A model generated the notes under the pieces. It had not been told where the DNA came from and made no database searches. It saw nothing but the letters and a program-made list of their open reading frames with translations. A program made the translations under genes and the position numbers. A stretch of DNA of 64,000 nucleotides from Notamacropus eugenii (Eukaryota > Chordata > Mammalia > Diprotodontia > Macropodidae), in assembly GCF_028372415.1 (NCBI RefSeq), contig NC_092875.1, positions 49,786,771 through 49,850,770 on the forward strand, given 5' to 3'. This document shows positions 39,145 to 49,990 of the stretch, piece by piece (the stretch's first letter is position 1; each line of letters starts with the position of its first letter).

Positions 39145-39592
39145 GAGGAGCCAGGTGAGACCTAGACTTGGGGTCAGGAAAACCCAAGTTCAAATCCTAC
39201 GTCATACATTTTACTAGCTGTGTGACCTGGTCAAGTCACAACCATTTTCATTGTCGTGTACCTATACAGCACTTTAAGGTTTGTAAACCACTTTGCAAAT
39301 AATACCTCATTCGATTCTCATAACAACTCTGAGAGGTAGGTGTTATTATTGAGACTGGCTTACCCATAGTCACACAGGTAGTAGAGTTTCTGAGTTAGGC
39401 TCATAGCTCACATCCTCCTCTCTTCGGGTCTGGTACTCTATCCAATATGTGCCTCTTTCAGCCTCTGTTTCCACACCTGCAAAAATATAAGAAAAATGAC
39501 AGCGCCCAGCTCCCAGGGTGGTTGTGAGGGTCAGATGAGGTATTTGTAAACTGCTTGGCAAACCTGAAAGACTAGGTTGATGGTGATGCTAA
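39145..39592 (+). mobile_element. CORE-SINE split by an antisense MIR
   Basis: Left 39145-39239 (GGTCAGGAAAACCCAAGTTC, TAGCTGTGTGACCTGGTC). Right 39452-39592 (CCTCTGTTTCCACACCTGCA, TTGTGAGGGTCAGATGAGG, CTTGGCAAACCTGAAAG). 39240-39450 between them is antisense (GGTTTGTAAACCACTTTGC, CATAGTCACACAGGTAGTAG). Confidence 0.7.
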
Positions 39593-39989
39593 ACACAACT
39601 CTTTCTTTACCCATTTGGTATCTGGCTCAGCACGAACTCCCAAAGGGCAGGATCAAGGCCTGTGTCCTTGGTCATGGACAGGATGTTCTGGGCAGGGCAA
39701 AGAAAGATCTGGCAGCTGCAGGGCCTGGCAGACACAGCTGCGCCCTCTGAATCTGAGCCTAGCTTGGCGTGTATGGGGGCAGGGCAGAAGGGGACTAAGC
39801 TGGAGCAGGAGTGCCTGGCATGTCTGGAGAGGGAGCTGTTTTTTCTGTTTCCTTCTCCAACTAAGCAAAACCTACGGGTCTCAATCATTGTCAGAGAGGG
39901 ACATTGCGAGTACCCTCCAGGAGCTCAAGGACATCTCCCTGGGTGCTAGAATCTCATCCTTCTCTAGACCTGCCAGGCTCCTAAATCCT
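39593..39989. other. Unique sequence, no gene seen
   Basis: About 400 bp, moderately GC-rich, with four overlapping frames of 70-127 codons on both strands. None carries a known domain, and the overlap itself argues for chance. Confidence 0.35.
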
Positions 39990-40318
39990 GGAGGATAGAA
40001 TCAGAGCTGGGAGAGACCTTAGAGACAGTCATATGACTACTTCATTTGACAGATAAGGAAATTGCCCCCACTCAAATACATGGGGAGCAGCAGGTCCAAA
40101 ATTCAAACCCAATTCTCCCAGAAGCAATGCTTTTCTAATACAATTGGCTGGATCAGGGTCCTTGTCACCTGGGCATGTGGCTCTGATAAAGGAGACAATG
40201 AATGGTAAAAAGAGCATGGTTTGTAGGCAGCAAGGTCTGGGTTCTAATTCATTTTCTCTCAACTTGTGGGAGTCATCTTCTCTGTGTGACCCTTGGTAGG
40301 TCACTTCTCACACGACTT
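39990..40318. mobile_element. MIR (-) and MIR (+)
   Basis: 39990-40140 antisense (GAATCAGAGCTGGGAGAGAC, TTGACAGATAAGGAAATTG). 40203-40318 sense (AAAAAGAGCATGGTTTGTAG, TCTGGGTTCTAATTC). Confidence 0.65.
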
Positions 40319-40333
40319 CCTGGTCCATACAAA

Positions 40334-40500
40334 TTATTTATCAGTGTCAAATTCAAATAGAAACAGATTGCTGAGGGCAGCATTTTAAGTTTGAAAACCA
40401 CAGATTGATATTATCTATCTTGCATTTTTATGTATTTCATTAAGCATTTCCCAATTACCTTTCCATCTGGGCCAGGTTACCCTGAACTCTAATTCTGAGG
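40334..40500 (+). mobile_element. hAT-like family 'D', copy 1
   Basis: GTGTCAAATTCAAATAGAAA, TTTGAAAACCACAGATTG, CATTAAGCATTTCCCAATTA, CATCTGGGCCAGGTTACC. The reverse of this block recurs at 58848-58965. Confidence 0.55.
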
Positions 40501-40552
40501 CTTCCACATCTCTGATGAAGAGTTTTTGACCTGGAATCTTAGAACTTTTTCA

Positions 40553-40725
40553 TGAGATCATAGACTTAGAACTGGCAGTAAGGGGCCTTAGAGGTCATGT
40601 ACTCAAACTGTCCCATTTTACAGATGAGGAAACTGAGGCAAGGGAGAAGAAGCACAATGTCAATGAGATAGTAAATTGTAAAGTCAGCATGTAAAGCCAG
40701 GCCCTCTGACCTAGATCCTGCCTTC
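40553..40725 (-). mobile_element. MIR
   Basis: GAGATCATAGACTTAGAACT, GGGGCCTTAGAGGTCATGTA, TTACAGATGAGGAAACTGAG. Confidence 0.8.
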
Positions 40726-40934
40726 TCTCCACCACCCCACCCTGTCACCCTGGTCAGAGCAAAATCACTAAGCTCTCTGTGACAAAACAAAGTGGGAAGG
40801 CTTGATTGGATACAGGTGTTCTCAAAAAGCTCTGGGTGAAGGAATAAGCTGAAGGTATGTTATGGTGGCCCCCAAAGTCCATGCAAACTCTGTTTGCATT
40901 AAGGGAGGTTTCTGGATCAGGACCAAGGAGCTAA
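40726..40934. other. Unassigned sequence
   Basis: About 210 bp with no recognised feature. Confidence 0.35.
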
Positions 40935-41032
40935 CAATTTCCCGTGCTCTGCCCAGGCCAGCTCACACCTGGAGTATTGGGCTCAGGTCTCAGCAGCCCA
41001 GCTCAGTTTAATAATGACACTGATATCCATAA

Positions 41033-41558
41033 TACAAAAATATTTATAGTAGTTCTTTTTGCAAGAACAAAGAACTGGAAACAAAAGGGATGCCCGTCAA
41101 GCAGGGAACTGCAATACAGATTATGTGAATGTGATAGAATATGAATTATATGAATGTGATGGAATATGATCATGTCATAGGAGATGATGAAAGGAGTGAA
41201 AACTTGTATGAACTGATGCAGAGTGAAGGGACAAGAACCAGGAGAACAATGTATACAATAACACCAGTATTATAAAGATAACTTTAAAAGACTTAAGAGC
41301 TCTAACGAATGGAGGGACCAACCAGGGGATCCTAGGGGACCAGTGAGGATTCTTGCTCCCCACCTCCCAACAGAGAGATATGGCATCAAGATGGAGAATA
41401 AGACATCTATTCTTAGACGTAGCCGATGTATGAATTGGTTTTGCTTGAATGCACATACGTGTTACATTTATTACATACATGTTACATGTTAATCATTTTC
41501 TTTTTAAATGAGGAGGGAGGTAGGAGAAAAAATAAATGCTTGCTAATTGGGGAAAAAA
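41033..41558 (+). mobile_element. L1 3' end inside the L3
   Basis: AAAATATTTATAGTAGTTCT, GAACTGGAAACAAAAGGGAT, GATGCAGAGTGAAGGGACAA, GAACCAGGAGAACAATG, then 3' UTR and an A-run. Flanks TAATGACACTGAT and AATAGGACATTGAAT resemble a decayed target duplication. Confidence 0.8.
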
Positions 41559-41661
41559 AAATAGGACATTGAATTAAGTTGGAGAGCCTCTGGGATGGTG
41601 AGGGACCTTGAGACCATGTCATGTAAGGATCTTATTGAAGGGACAACATTTGGAGACATTG

Positions 41662-42306
41662 AAAACTCAGCAGGAGGCATTCTCTTTCCCCTCAAACTCT
41701 CCCCTGGAGGCTGAAGGCTTCCCACCCTGGGCTCCTCCTTCAAGCCCCTCTTCACTCCAATCCATCTTCCACACAACTGCCAAACAGAAATCTCTTTCCT
41801 CAAGGGCAGATATGACTTCATCACTTTCCCAGTCAATCAGCTCCAAAGGCCCCAGAAGATAAAATACAAACTCTTCTGGTAGGCTTTTAAAGGTCTTCAT
41901 GACTTGGCCCCAAGCTATCTTTCCAGCCTCATTATCCCCTTATTGAATCCTTTGATCCCATCCAACTGGATTATTCTGGGTTCCTTATGCACCACACCCC
42001 TTCTCCTGACTCTTTTTCCATGCCTAGAATACACTCCTTCCCCTACATATTGGCCTCTTAAAGTCCCTAGCTTTCTTCAAAACTCAAAGCACTCCTTCCT
42101 ACTCAATGCCTTTCCTTAACCCATCAGCTCCCATTGTCCTCCCTCGTGAATTGGCTTGAATTTTATCATCTTCTATTATTATATCCCATATACATCCATT
42201 TATGGACATATTATCATCCCCCTCCCCTCTGAATGGAAGGAACTATTAATTTGTGTATCTCCAGCTCCTGGCACATAGTAGGTGCTTTATAAATGCTTCT
42301 TAATTG
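41662..42306 (+). mobile_element. L2 3' 640 bp inside the L3
   Basis: CATCTTCCACACAACTGCCA, CAATCAGCTCCAAAGGCCCC, GGTCTTCATGACTTGGCCCC, CTTTTTCCATGCCTAGAATA, AGCTCCTGGCACATAGTAGG, TGCTTTATAAATGCTTC. Confidence 0.9.
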
Positions 42307-42664
42307 ATGTTTAGACTGGAGAACTGAAGACTCAGGGAGGATGTGAGAGCTGTGTTCAAGTATTTGAAGTACTCTCAGGAGGGGAAAGCCCTTGACTTTT
42401 CACGCCTGGCCCCAGAGGGCAGAACCAGAAACAAAGGGAAGATGTACAAAGAAGAAAATTAAGGCTTCATATGAGAAGAAAAACTTCCTAACACTAGAAC
42501 TGTCACCAGGTGGCCTGGTCTACGCCAGAGGTGGTGGGTCTTCCAGCAAAGTGTGGCTGTCTACTCATTGGGTATATTCTAGACGGGATAGGGGTTGGTC
42601 TAGATGGCTGCTGAGGTTGGTCCCTGGGGGAAAGGAACCCCAGCACAATCCCTGAACTGGGTGG

Positions 42665-42800
42665 TCTTCCCATTGGAACGTAAGCCCACTCCACTACCCT
42701 CACCCCCAGGGCATGGTGTGCTTTCCCCTTTCTTCATCTCTCTTCAGTGTCTGACCCCTAGTAAGAACTTCATAAATGCTTAAAGACCAATGGACTGACT
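42665..42800 (+). mobile_element. L2 3' end
   Basis: GGAACGTAAGCCCACTCC, CATCTCTCTTCAGTGTCTGA, AACTTCATAAATGCTTAAAG. Confidence 0.65.
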
Positions 42801-44107
42801 TTGGGAACCCTGCGCTCCATCAGCTCTCCCACAGCACCACACCCTCTCAGCCCTCCCTTTTCCCCTTCTCCAGAGGATTCTGCACAGGGGGATTCAGCAC
42901 ACACATGTTCAATCAAACATGTTGCAAAAGCAAAGTTATTTTATTGGTGTGTGAGATACAGATACAAGCTGCACACAGGCAGATTAAAGTGATTTACAAG
43001 CACGCAGCCTCACTATTCTCTTCAGCCTGGCGCAGTTTAACGTCCCAATCTGACTCTGAAGTAAAGCCATCCCTGTTTTCCTGCTTCTCCTGTCCCCTGA
43101 CCAGTGGAGAGTTCTTGATGCTTGTCTGTTCCTCTGCCTGTCTCTGTACATTCATCTATCCCTCTATTTCTGTTCTCCTCTCGTCTCTGTTTCTCCGTCT
43201 TAGCCTCCAGAACCTCTCTTAACTTCTTAGCCCTCCCTATCACTGAATAGGGGAGATCATACTTGTTTAGTATTCAGAACTTCTGACTTGTATCCTCCTT
43301 GGCATGGCAGGCTCACTCCTTTACCCCCTGACCCTTGCATATGAGCCTCCAGATCCACCTCTGCTTCTAGGTTGAAGCCATTGCCACAGAACACTGACTC
43401 AGTGGTTCTGCTTTTTTTCTGGATACCAATCAGCATCCAGTCTCTTTTCTGACCCTTCACCAAGTCACTTCCTCTCTGGGGGACCGTCTTTGCTCTTTTC
43501 CATAACAAATGCTTCCAGCAGTCAATCCACAGCAAACAACCCATCCCTTCTCTCCCCTCCTCCCTAACCCTGTTCCAATGTAATTGGCAGGCAGAGAAAA
43601 CGCTGGCCTGTTTCTGACAACAGCATTTTAAAGAGGTCTCACTGTTACAGGGCATTTTGCGGACCCAAATGATTATAACTGGGTTTATTTCATCAATAAA
43701 ACTGGGACTGCACGATTGGATGTCTCAGGTGGAAACTGAGACAGAAGCTGAGATTGCCATCCAGCCAGAGCTCTGGCTCTAGGCTCCAATGGAAGTGACC
43801 CTTGCCCAAGTCCTAGCTCTAGCCCATTCAGATTCCAGAGGAGGGTGGGCAGGGGACATAACAGGAAAAAATCCCAACAGCTCTTCAGTTCCAGAATTAC
43901 ATTTCCTGTGGTCAAGGGAGTAGAGAGGAGGAAGATCCATTAAAGATGCCATCAGACCATGGTAAGCATTGTAAATTGGGTATTTCTGTTCCCACAGTTC
44001 AGAGACACACGAAGAGGTTGTGGCCAGTTTGGGGCTTCCCTAAAGTTTCATCCTGCACTAGAACAAAGGTAGCAGAGACACTGGCAAACTAGAGAGTAGG
44101 GCAAAGG
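42801..44107. other. Unique sequence, 1.3 kb, no gene confirmed
   Basis: No recognised repeats. Minus-strand AATAAA signals occur at about 42940 (ACCAATAAAATAACTTTGC on the minus strand) and just upstream of 43700. A 132-codon minus-strand frame (43257-43655) is Cys/Trp-containing but unlike any protein I know. A 3' UTR of a minus-strand transcript is possible, not shown. Confidence 0.35.
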
Positions 44108-44278
44108 AAACAGGAGGCAGAAGCCCTAGGGTCAAAATCCCTGATCTGTCACTTACTATCTAGGTAACCTTGGCCATATCATTTAGCCTTTGAGACTCAA
44201 TTTCTTCATCTATAAAATCAGGAGGCTGAATGGAATCGCCTTTGAGGTTCCTCTCAGCCTTAAACCCATGAGAAACTT
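44108..44278 (+). mobile_element. MIR
   Basis: AAGCCCTAGGGTCAAAATCC, TCATCTATAAAATCAGGAG, CGCCTTTGAGGTTCCTCTCA. Confidence 0.75.
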
Positions 44279-44284
44279 TAAAAG

Positions 44285-44690
44285 TTAGAGTTATGTTTAA
44301 TCTAGAGAAGATTTAGGGCAGATAATTGGTCTCCTCCTTGCATAGGTGGAAGAATGGTGGTGGAGGTACATAATTCTGAATAACATGTCAGTTTCTTTTA
44401 TTTTTTCCCGTTTTGTATTCTTTACTACTGAAAATTACTCTCTGGGAGGGAGCTGGGGAAGAAATATATTAGAAAATACAGGTGATATAAAAAAAGGACA
44501 CATAATTGGGGGAAAAAATAAAATATTAAATTAAAAAAAGATGGCAACTTTTTATTCTCCCCAGTTTTAGGGCAGCCTTAAAAGTTGCCTTCAAATATCT
44601 AAAAGATCTTTGTACAGAAAAGAGATTAGGAGTTGCATCTAAGATTGTGAGGTAGAATTGAATTTAGAGATGTTAGATTGGCCATCTGAG
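44285..44690 (+). mobile_element. L3/CR1 fragment with an insertion
   Basis: Left 44285-44322 (TTATGTTTAATCTAGAGAAG). Right 44566-44690 (GTTGCCTTCAAATATCTAAA, ACAGAAAAGAGATTAGGAG). The sequence TTTAGGGCAG stands at 44313-44322 and again at 44566-44575. Confidence 0.7.
44323..44565 (+). mobile_element. L1-like 3' tail inside the L3
   Basis: GTCAGTTTCTTTTATTTTTT, CTCTGGGAGGGAGCTGGGGA, AGAAATATATTAGAAAATAC, A-rich end at about 44540, then 25 bp before the second TTTAGGGCAG. Family uncertain. The 10-bp flank match supports an insertion. Confidence 0.5.
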
Positions 44691-44805
44691 CCAAATCTAC
44701 AGATGAAGTAAGGGATGCTGGAAGTGTCAATAAGTAAGAGAAGGAGAATTCGAACCCAGGTCTTCTGGCTCCAAGTTCAGTGTTCTATTTCTAAAGAACT
44801 CTGCT
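44688..44805 (-). mobile_element. MIR
   Basis: AGATGAAGTAAGGGATGCTG, GAATTCGAACCCAGGTCTTC, TCCAAGTTCAGTGTTC. Confidence 0.7.
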
Positions 44806-44902
44806 CCTCTGGCTTAGCCCAGTGGCTTGATTCCTATCACTCCTCTCCCTCCTCCCAGGGTACAGCACATAGATGCATATACACTTAATAAGAATCACAT
44901 CT

Positions 44903-45312
44903 CTAAACCATTGTGGTCTGGAACAAAGCACCTGGGTTCAAATTCCATCTCTGATATTTACTACTTAGGAGACCTCAGGCAAGTTATTTCACCAACCTAG
45001 GCCTTAGTTTTTGGTCACTGGTGGTGCACTGGATAGAGTCCTGGAGTTGGAAGGAACTGAGTTCCTCAGACACTTCCTAGCTGTGTGACCCTGGGCGAGT
45101 TATTTTACGCTATTTGTCTCAGTTTCCTCATCTGTAAAATGAGGTGGAGAAAGAAATGGCAAACCGCTCCAGTATCTTTGCCAAGAAAACCCCAAATGGG
45201 ATCACAAAGAGTTGGACATGACTGAAACGACTGAAAAACAAAAAGGTAATAGTTGCCTCCTCTATAATGGGATCTAAGGTCTCTTTCAGCTCCAACTCTG
45301 TGATGCTATGAA
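44903..45312 (+). mobile_element. MIR split by a SINE
   Basis: Left 44903-45012 (CACCTGGGTTCAAATTCC, AGACCTCAGGCAAGTTATTT). Right 45248-45312 (CCTCCTCTATAATGGGATCT, AAGGTCTCTTTCAGCTCC). Confidence 0.8.
45013..45247 (+). mobile_element. tRNA-headed SINE, long form
   Basis: TGGTGGTGCACTGGATAGAG, CTTCCTAGCTGTGTGACCCT, CATCTGTAAAATGAGGTGGA, CAAATGGGATCACAAAGAGT, CTGAAACGACTGAAAAAC. Confidence 0.9.
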
Positions 45313-45495
45313 CTGGAGCTGTCCATTAAAGGCATGGGTTTTGAAGAAGTGAGGTCTTCATCACTGGAAGTTTTCAAGTAGACACTATATGGATAACCAC
45401 CCATTAAGGCAAATGCAGGGAAGATCCCAGGACTGAGTGAGATATTGGATCTAGATCACCTAACTTCCATTCCATCTCTGAGACTCTAGGCTCTG
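45313..45495 (+). mobile_element. L3/CR1 3' fragment
   Basis: GGAGCTGTCCATTAAAGGCA, CATCACTGGAAGTTTTCAAG, then GATATTGGATCTAGATCACC and CCATCTCTGAGACTCTAGG. Confidence 0.65.
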
Positions 45496-48027
45496 AAATC
45501 CAACCTTGCCACTGGGTGAGCATTCGTTCTCAGAATAATCATCATTCTCATGCCCAGAAGAGTCAACAGAGGTCATTCGTCCTGGCTAGTCCCCCTACCT
45601 TCAAATGAGGATCCAGGTAGCCATGGGTAAAAGGCTAAGTGGCTCCTTTTCTGCCCTTTCCCCCTTGACTGGGGGCCAGCATTAAGGAACAACTGAGCCC
45701 CACTCTTCTCTTCCCAGGCTGGAGGCGCCTGCGGCCCCAAGGGAACACAAGGCTACTTCAGTCTTGGCAGACCTAGAGTCTCATCTTGGCAGTGACTCAT
45801 CTCTCCTCCTCTCTCTGAGGGAGGAACAAAGACAGTCAGTGCCTAGAAGCAGTTTCTCTTTTCACCTTCTGTTTATTGACTTAAACTCCAATTTACAGTG
45901 GACTCAGGGTCTGGTGGACCATCCTGTGGATGTCTGGTGTCAGTCATCCCATGGTAATTAGAGAGAAGAGAAAGAGTAAGACCCTTCCTTAGCCCTGTGA
46001 GCTGTGAGGGCTGGCTGGGCAGCTGCCTGGAAACCCTGGGAGAGCATCTGATCCAGCCTCGGAATGGTTCTGAGAGAAAGGCAAAAGGAAAGAAAGATTC
46101 TCAATTCCTCAGTGATAAATGGAGATATTAGGGGACAGAGAGGGTAGGTCACTTATCTAAGGTCACTTAGTGCACCAGAAGTCTTCAAAGAGGGCTTTGA
46201 TCCCACCTTGGACAGGGGAGCAGCTACCCATCCCAGGAGAGTTTAGCTTTACCCTGGAGTCTTTGATCCAAATTCCCTCCCTTCCTGCCCAAGACAATAG
46301 CCCCTTTGACTCCCAAAGGTCAAGCAAATGGGCCAGGTCATGTCAGGTCAGACTGGGTGGGCTGGGTTGCACGACTCCCTGCATTCTCTTCTCTCAACAA
46401 TCTAGCTTCCAGGAACTAGATGTGATTGTGATTCTGGGTGCTTTGGAAGGAAAGCTCCCCTAAGTATCCACAGAGTACTGTGTTAGACTGACCTGTAGGC
46501 CTTGAGGTAAAAGGGAGCTTGTGTCTAGGATGGAAGGCAGATGAGAGAAACAAAACCAGGGATTTTCTCACCCAGAGCCACTGAAATGGAGTAAACCCTC
46601 AGGTGAGCAAAAGGGAATGAGGCCAGCCTGAAGCAGGACAATCTCACCACCACCCCAGGATACCAACTACTGTGCAAGAGTGTCTGGGAGGAGTCCCTTA
46701 TTTTAAAGGATTCTTCTTCCAAACTTAGCTGCTGAAGGACTACAAGGATTGTCAGAACTCGCTAAGTTCAACACCCTGGGACAAAGCACATGATGCCCCA
46801 CCCTAGATGATTCTGGAGGGGAGGAGGGTAAAGCTCAGGCCAGGAGATTTGGATCTTCATAGGAAAGGGGCATTTTCATTCTAAATATCTTAGCTGTATC
46901 TAGTTGATGGGGTACAGGTTCTAGAAGCCCCCTTGAACTCTCCTTGAATTTTCCAACTTCTTGTGAGGGAGGGGCTGGAGAGTGCTGGCAGAACTGAATT
47001 AGCCTGCAAGGCCCAGGGGATCTGGCTGGCAAGGGAAAAGGTCAGTTGGCACCTGAGTAGGGGAAGGGGTCAGAGGGGTAGATACCCCAGAGACAGCCAT
47101 GGGGGTGAGGCCACAGAGGGAGCCACCTCAGCAAGACCAGTGACTGGGCTAGGAGAGATTGGGGTAGGGATAGGAACTGGAGAGGTGGTGGGAATGGAAA
47201 TGAGAGAGAGGGGGGATGAAGCCCTGGGGGCCATAAGAAAGGAGTCATTTTGTTGGCCCCTATTGCCCTTTTGTGGGGCAGCTCCAGCTAGGAGCATCTC
47301 ACAATCTTTCCTGAAAACGGGTTCTGAGAGAGTTTGACCAAGGACATTATGTAGGAATTTTCTATCCATTTTCCTTCTTGGCAACAGTATAATTCTAACT
47401 GCAAGAGAGTATTGTGTTGTAAATTCCCAAACCAGGACCACACTTCATGGCCCTCTAGGCAATACTGAGGCCAAACAATGTTGCAAAAGAACACCAGCTT
47501 TTTCTTTTTAAGTTCTGTAGAGAAACTAAACTTTTCCCAATTTTGTAAAAGACAACTCAAAGGCAAACTTTTGGGAATTGAAAAGGATTGATCCATTAGA
47601 GGAGTAGAGGTCTGGAAGACCCTTCCTCCATAAAGGAGGATCTGAGAGTAAGCCTCAAGAAACAAATAAAACAAACCAAGACAAAAAAACAAAAAACTAC
47701 CTGAAGTTTTTCCAGTTCCCTAGTGCCCAGAGAATTGAAAGAATTAGATATACACTTCTGGATGGGGCATCTGTCCTTGTCCTGTATGCTTCAGAAAGTG
47801 TGCCCAGGTCCATGGCCTCCAACATAACCACTGGACGGAGAACCTGAGAGTACAAGACAATCTGCTAGCTGTCTGACCTACTGGGACCTGAGAGGTCAGG
47901 CCTGAAAAAGCACCTCCTAGGTGCTCAGAGGATGAGAGAGTGATAAGGAGAGGAGTTGGCTGACATATCTTTCAGTTTTGGCTGGAGAAGAATTTGAGAT
48001 TGGTGATATTCCTGGTCAGCGAAGCAT
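45496..48027. other. Mostly unique sequence, 2.5 kb, no gene seen
   Basis: Contains a MIR-like stub (46105-46175, minus) and a family E copy (46762-46808). Otherwise unassigned. Minus-strand frames of 123-134 codons (47070-47692) are Leu/Phe/Cys-rich with no recognised domain. An A-rich patch at 47655-47695 (AAACAAATAAAACAAACC) could be a retrocopy tail but nothing upstream is recognisable. Confidence 0.35.
46762..46808 (-). repeat. Dispersed family 'E', copy 3
   Basis: ACACCCTGGGACAAAGCACA..TGATGCCCCACCCTAG is the reverse of the CTAGGGxxGG..TTTGTCCCAGGG block at 9066. Confidence 0.5.
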
Positions 48028-48156
48028 ATGTTGAAGTGCTTGGGCCCCCAAAACACTGACACCCCAAGTCCCGCCCAAATGGATTCGACTCAAGCCTTCT
48101 TCTAGCCAAAGTAAAACAAAGTTTATTAAAGGTCCTGCCGTACTAGGTTGACTTTT

Positions 48157-48172
48157 AAGAAGTCTCACCATT
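48157..48172 (+). repeat. Left target duplication of the HAL1
   Basis: AAGAAGTCTCACCATT, identical to 51899-51914. Confidence 0.95.
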
Positions 48173-48959
48173 GGGCGCAGAGCCAAGATGACGGAGTAGA
48201 AAGACACACATATACAGGGTCTCCCCACACAACCCATAAAATACCTGTAGAGAGGGACTCTCAATAAATTTTGGAGCAGGAGAAGTGGAGAACAACAGAG
48301 TGGAGGAGATTTCCAGCCCACGGTGACCTGAAAGGCCCATGGGAAACATCGGTTGCACCGGATGCAGAGCACAGCGTGAAACCTAGCCCAGCCTTGGCCT
48401 CACTGTGCACAGCTCGTGAACAGCCCTCGGGGACAGAATATCTAGTCACAGAAACCCCAGTCCCAGGAGCAGTAGTTCCCAGATCCCTCAACCCACAGCT
48501 GCCAAAGGTCAGTGACAGGGGTTTTTCAGCTGACCAGGAAGGGAGAAGGGCCTTCCATAGCTGTGGCAGCAGGCAGTGGCCACAAAGGCTGCACAGTAGC
48601 CCTTACAGACACACTCCATTGTTGGAGCGTAAAAACCCCTGGGGGCACTGAAGAGCTGAGTCTTGCCTCAGCCCTGTGTGGAGGCCCTGGGGGGAGCTGA
48701 TCTTTGTCTCACACTGAATGGCTGCCCTGCCCATCCAGCTTATCTGAAAATCAGCCCCCAGTGCTGACTTGGCAGAACTGGAGGCCAGGTGGCTGTGGAG
48801 AGGAACCTCTGCTAAGATTCTGGGCACAAAAATTCCTCTCTGCACCCAAACCAGTACACGCTTGATTGTGCCACCTTGGAGGAAATGAGATCTTACAGAT
48901 TCCCACAGTATACCCTACTATTGACAAAAGACCCAAAATTCAAGTAACTGGTTGGGAAA

Positions 48960-49974
48960 ATGCCCAAAAAAGGGGAAAAAAATAAGACCATAGAAGGTTA
49001 CTTTCTTGGTGAATAGATATCTTCTCCCATCTTTTTGGATGAGGAAGAACAATGCTTACCATCAGGGAAAGACATAAAAGTCAAGACTTCTGTATCCCAA
49101 ACATCCAAAATAAATATTCAATGGACTCAGGCCATGGAAGAGCTCAAAAAGGATTTTGAAAATCAAGTAAGAGAGGTGGAGGAAAAACTGGGAAGAGAAA
49201 TGAGAGAGATGCAAGAAAAGTGGGTCAACACCTTGCTAAAGGAGATCCAAAAAAATGCTGAAGAAAATAACACCTTGAAAAATAGGCTAACTCAATTGGC
49301 AAAAGAGGTTCAAAAAGCCAATGAGGAGAAGAATGCTTTAAAAAGCAGAATTAGCCAAGTGGAAAAGGAGGTTCAAAAGCTCACTGAAGAAAATAGTTCT
49401 TTCAAAATCAGAATGGAACAGATGGAGGCTAATGACTTTATGAGAAACCAAGAAATCACAACACAAACCAAAATAATGAAAAAATGGAAGATAATGTGAA
49501 ATATCTTATTGGAAAAACAACTGACCTGGAAAATAGATCCAGGAGAGACAATTTAAAAATGATGGGACTACCTGAAAGCCTTGATCAAAAAAAGAGCCTA
49601 GACATCATCTTTCATGAAATTATCAAGGAAAACTGCCCTGATATTCTAGAACCAGGGGGCAAAATAAATATTGAAAGAATCCACAGATCACCTCCTGAAA
49701 GAGATCCAAAAAGAGAAACTCCTAGGAACATTGTGGCCAAATTCCAGAGTTCCCAGGTCAAGGAGAAAATATTGCAAGCAGCTAGAAAGAAATAATTCAA
49801 GTATTGTGGAAATATAATCAGGATAACACAAGATCTAGCAGCTTCTATATTAAGGGATCGAAGGGTGTGGAATATGATATTCCAGAAGTCAAAGGAACTA
49901 GGACTAAAACCAAGAATCACCTACCCAGCAAAACTGAGTATAATACTTCAGGGGAAAAAATGGTCATTCAATGG
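48960..49974 (+). pseudogene. L1 ORF1 remnant of the HAL1
   Basis: ORF1p is an RNA-binding trimeric chaperone. ATG at 48960 gives MPKKGEKNKTIEGYFLGE, then an in-frame stop (49014). The same frame continues with an acidic start, MEELKKDFENQVREVEEKLG and a coiled coil of heptads (to about 49499). After a frameshift comes the RRM-like domain (LENRSRRDNLKMMGLPE, 49540-49790). After another break comes the C-terminal domain (IRITQDLAASILRDRRVWNM, then ITYPAKLSIILQGKKWSFN). The last codons (KRPELKRKFDFQTQE, stop at 50906) resume past the nested insertion. Confidence 0.9.
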
Positions 49975-49990
49975 ACTTTCAAGCATTCTT
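49975..49990 (+). repeat. Left target duplication of the nested fragment
   Basis: ACTTTCAAGCATTCTT, identical to 50841-50856. It falls in the ORF1 codons before KRPELKRKF. Confidence 0.95.

Larger units (their letters stand above)
40935..42655 (+). mobile_element. L3/CR1 element interrupted by L1 and L2
   Basis: Three collinear L3 blocks: 40935-41032 (CCAGGCCAGCTCACACCTGG, AGTATTGGGCTCAGG), 41559-41661 (AGGACATTGAATTAAGTTGG, GACCTTGAGACCATGTCATG) and 42307-42655 (GTTTAGACTGGAGAACTGAA, GCTGTGTTCAAGTATTTGAA, AACTTCCTAACACTAGAACT, GGTTGGTCTAGATGGCTGC). Without the inserts they read as one L3 3' region. Confidence 0.8.

Noticed and set aside
47070-47692. Two minus-strand frames of 123-134 codons
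   Set aside because: No domain, mutually out of frame, and rich in Phe/Leu/Cys as expected from A-rich DNA read in reverse.
48271-48651. 126-codon frame as a gene
   Set aside because: Lies entirely in the 5' UTR of the HAL1; frames on both strands overlap there.
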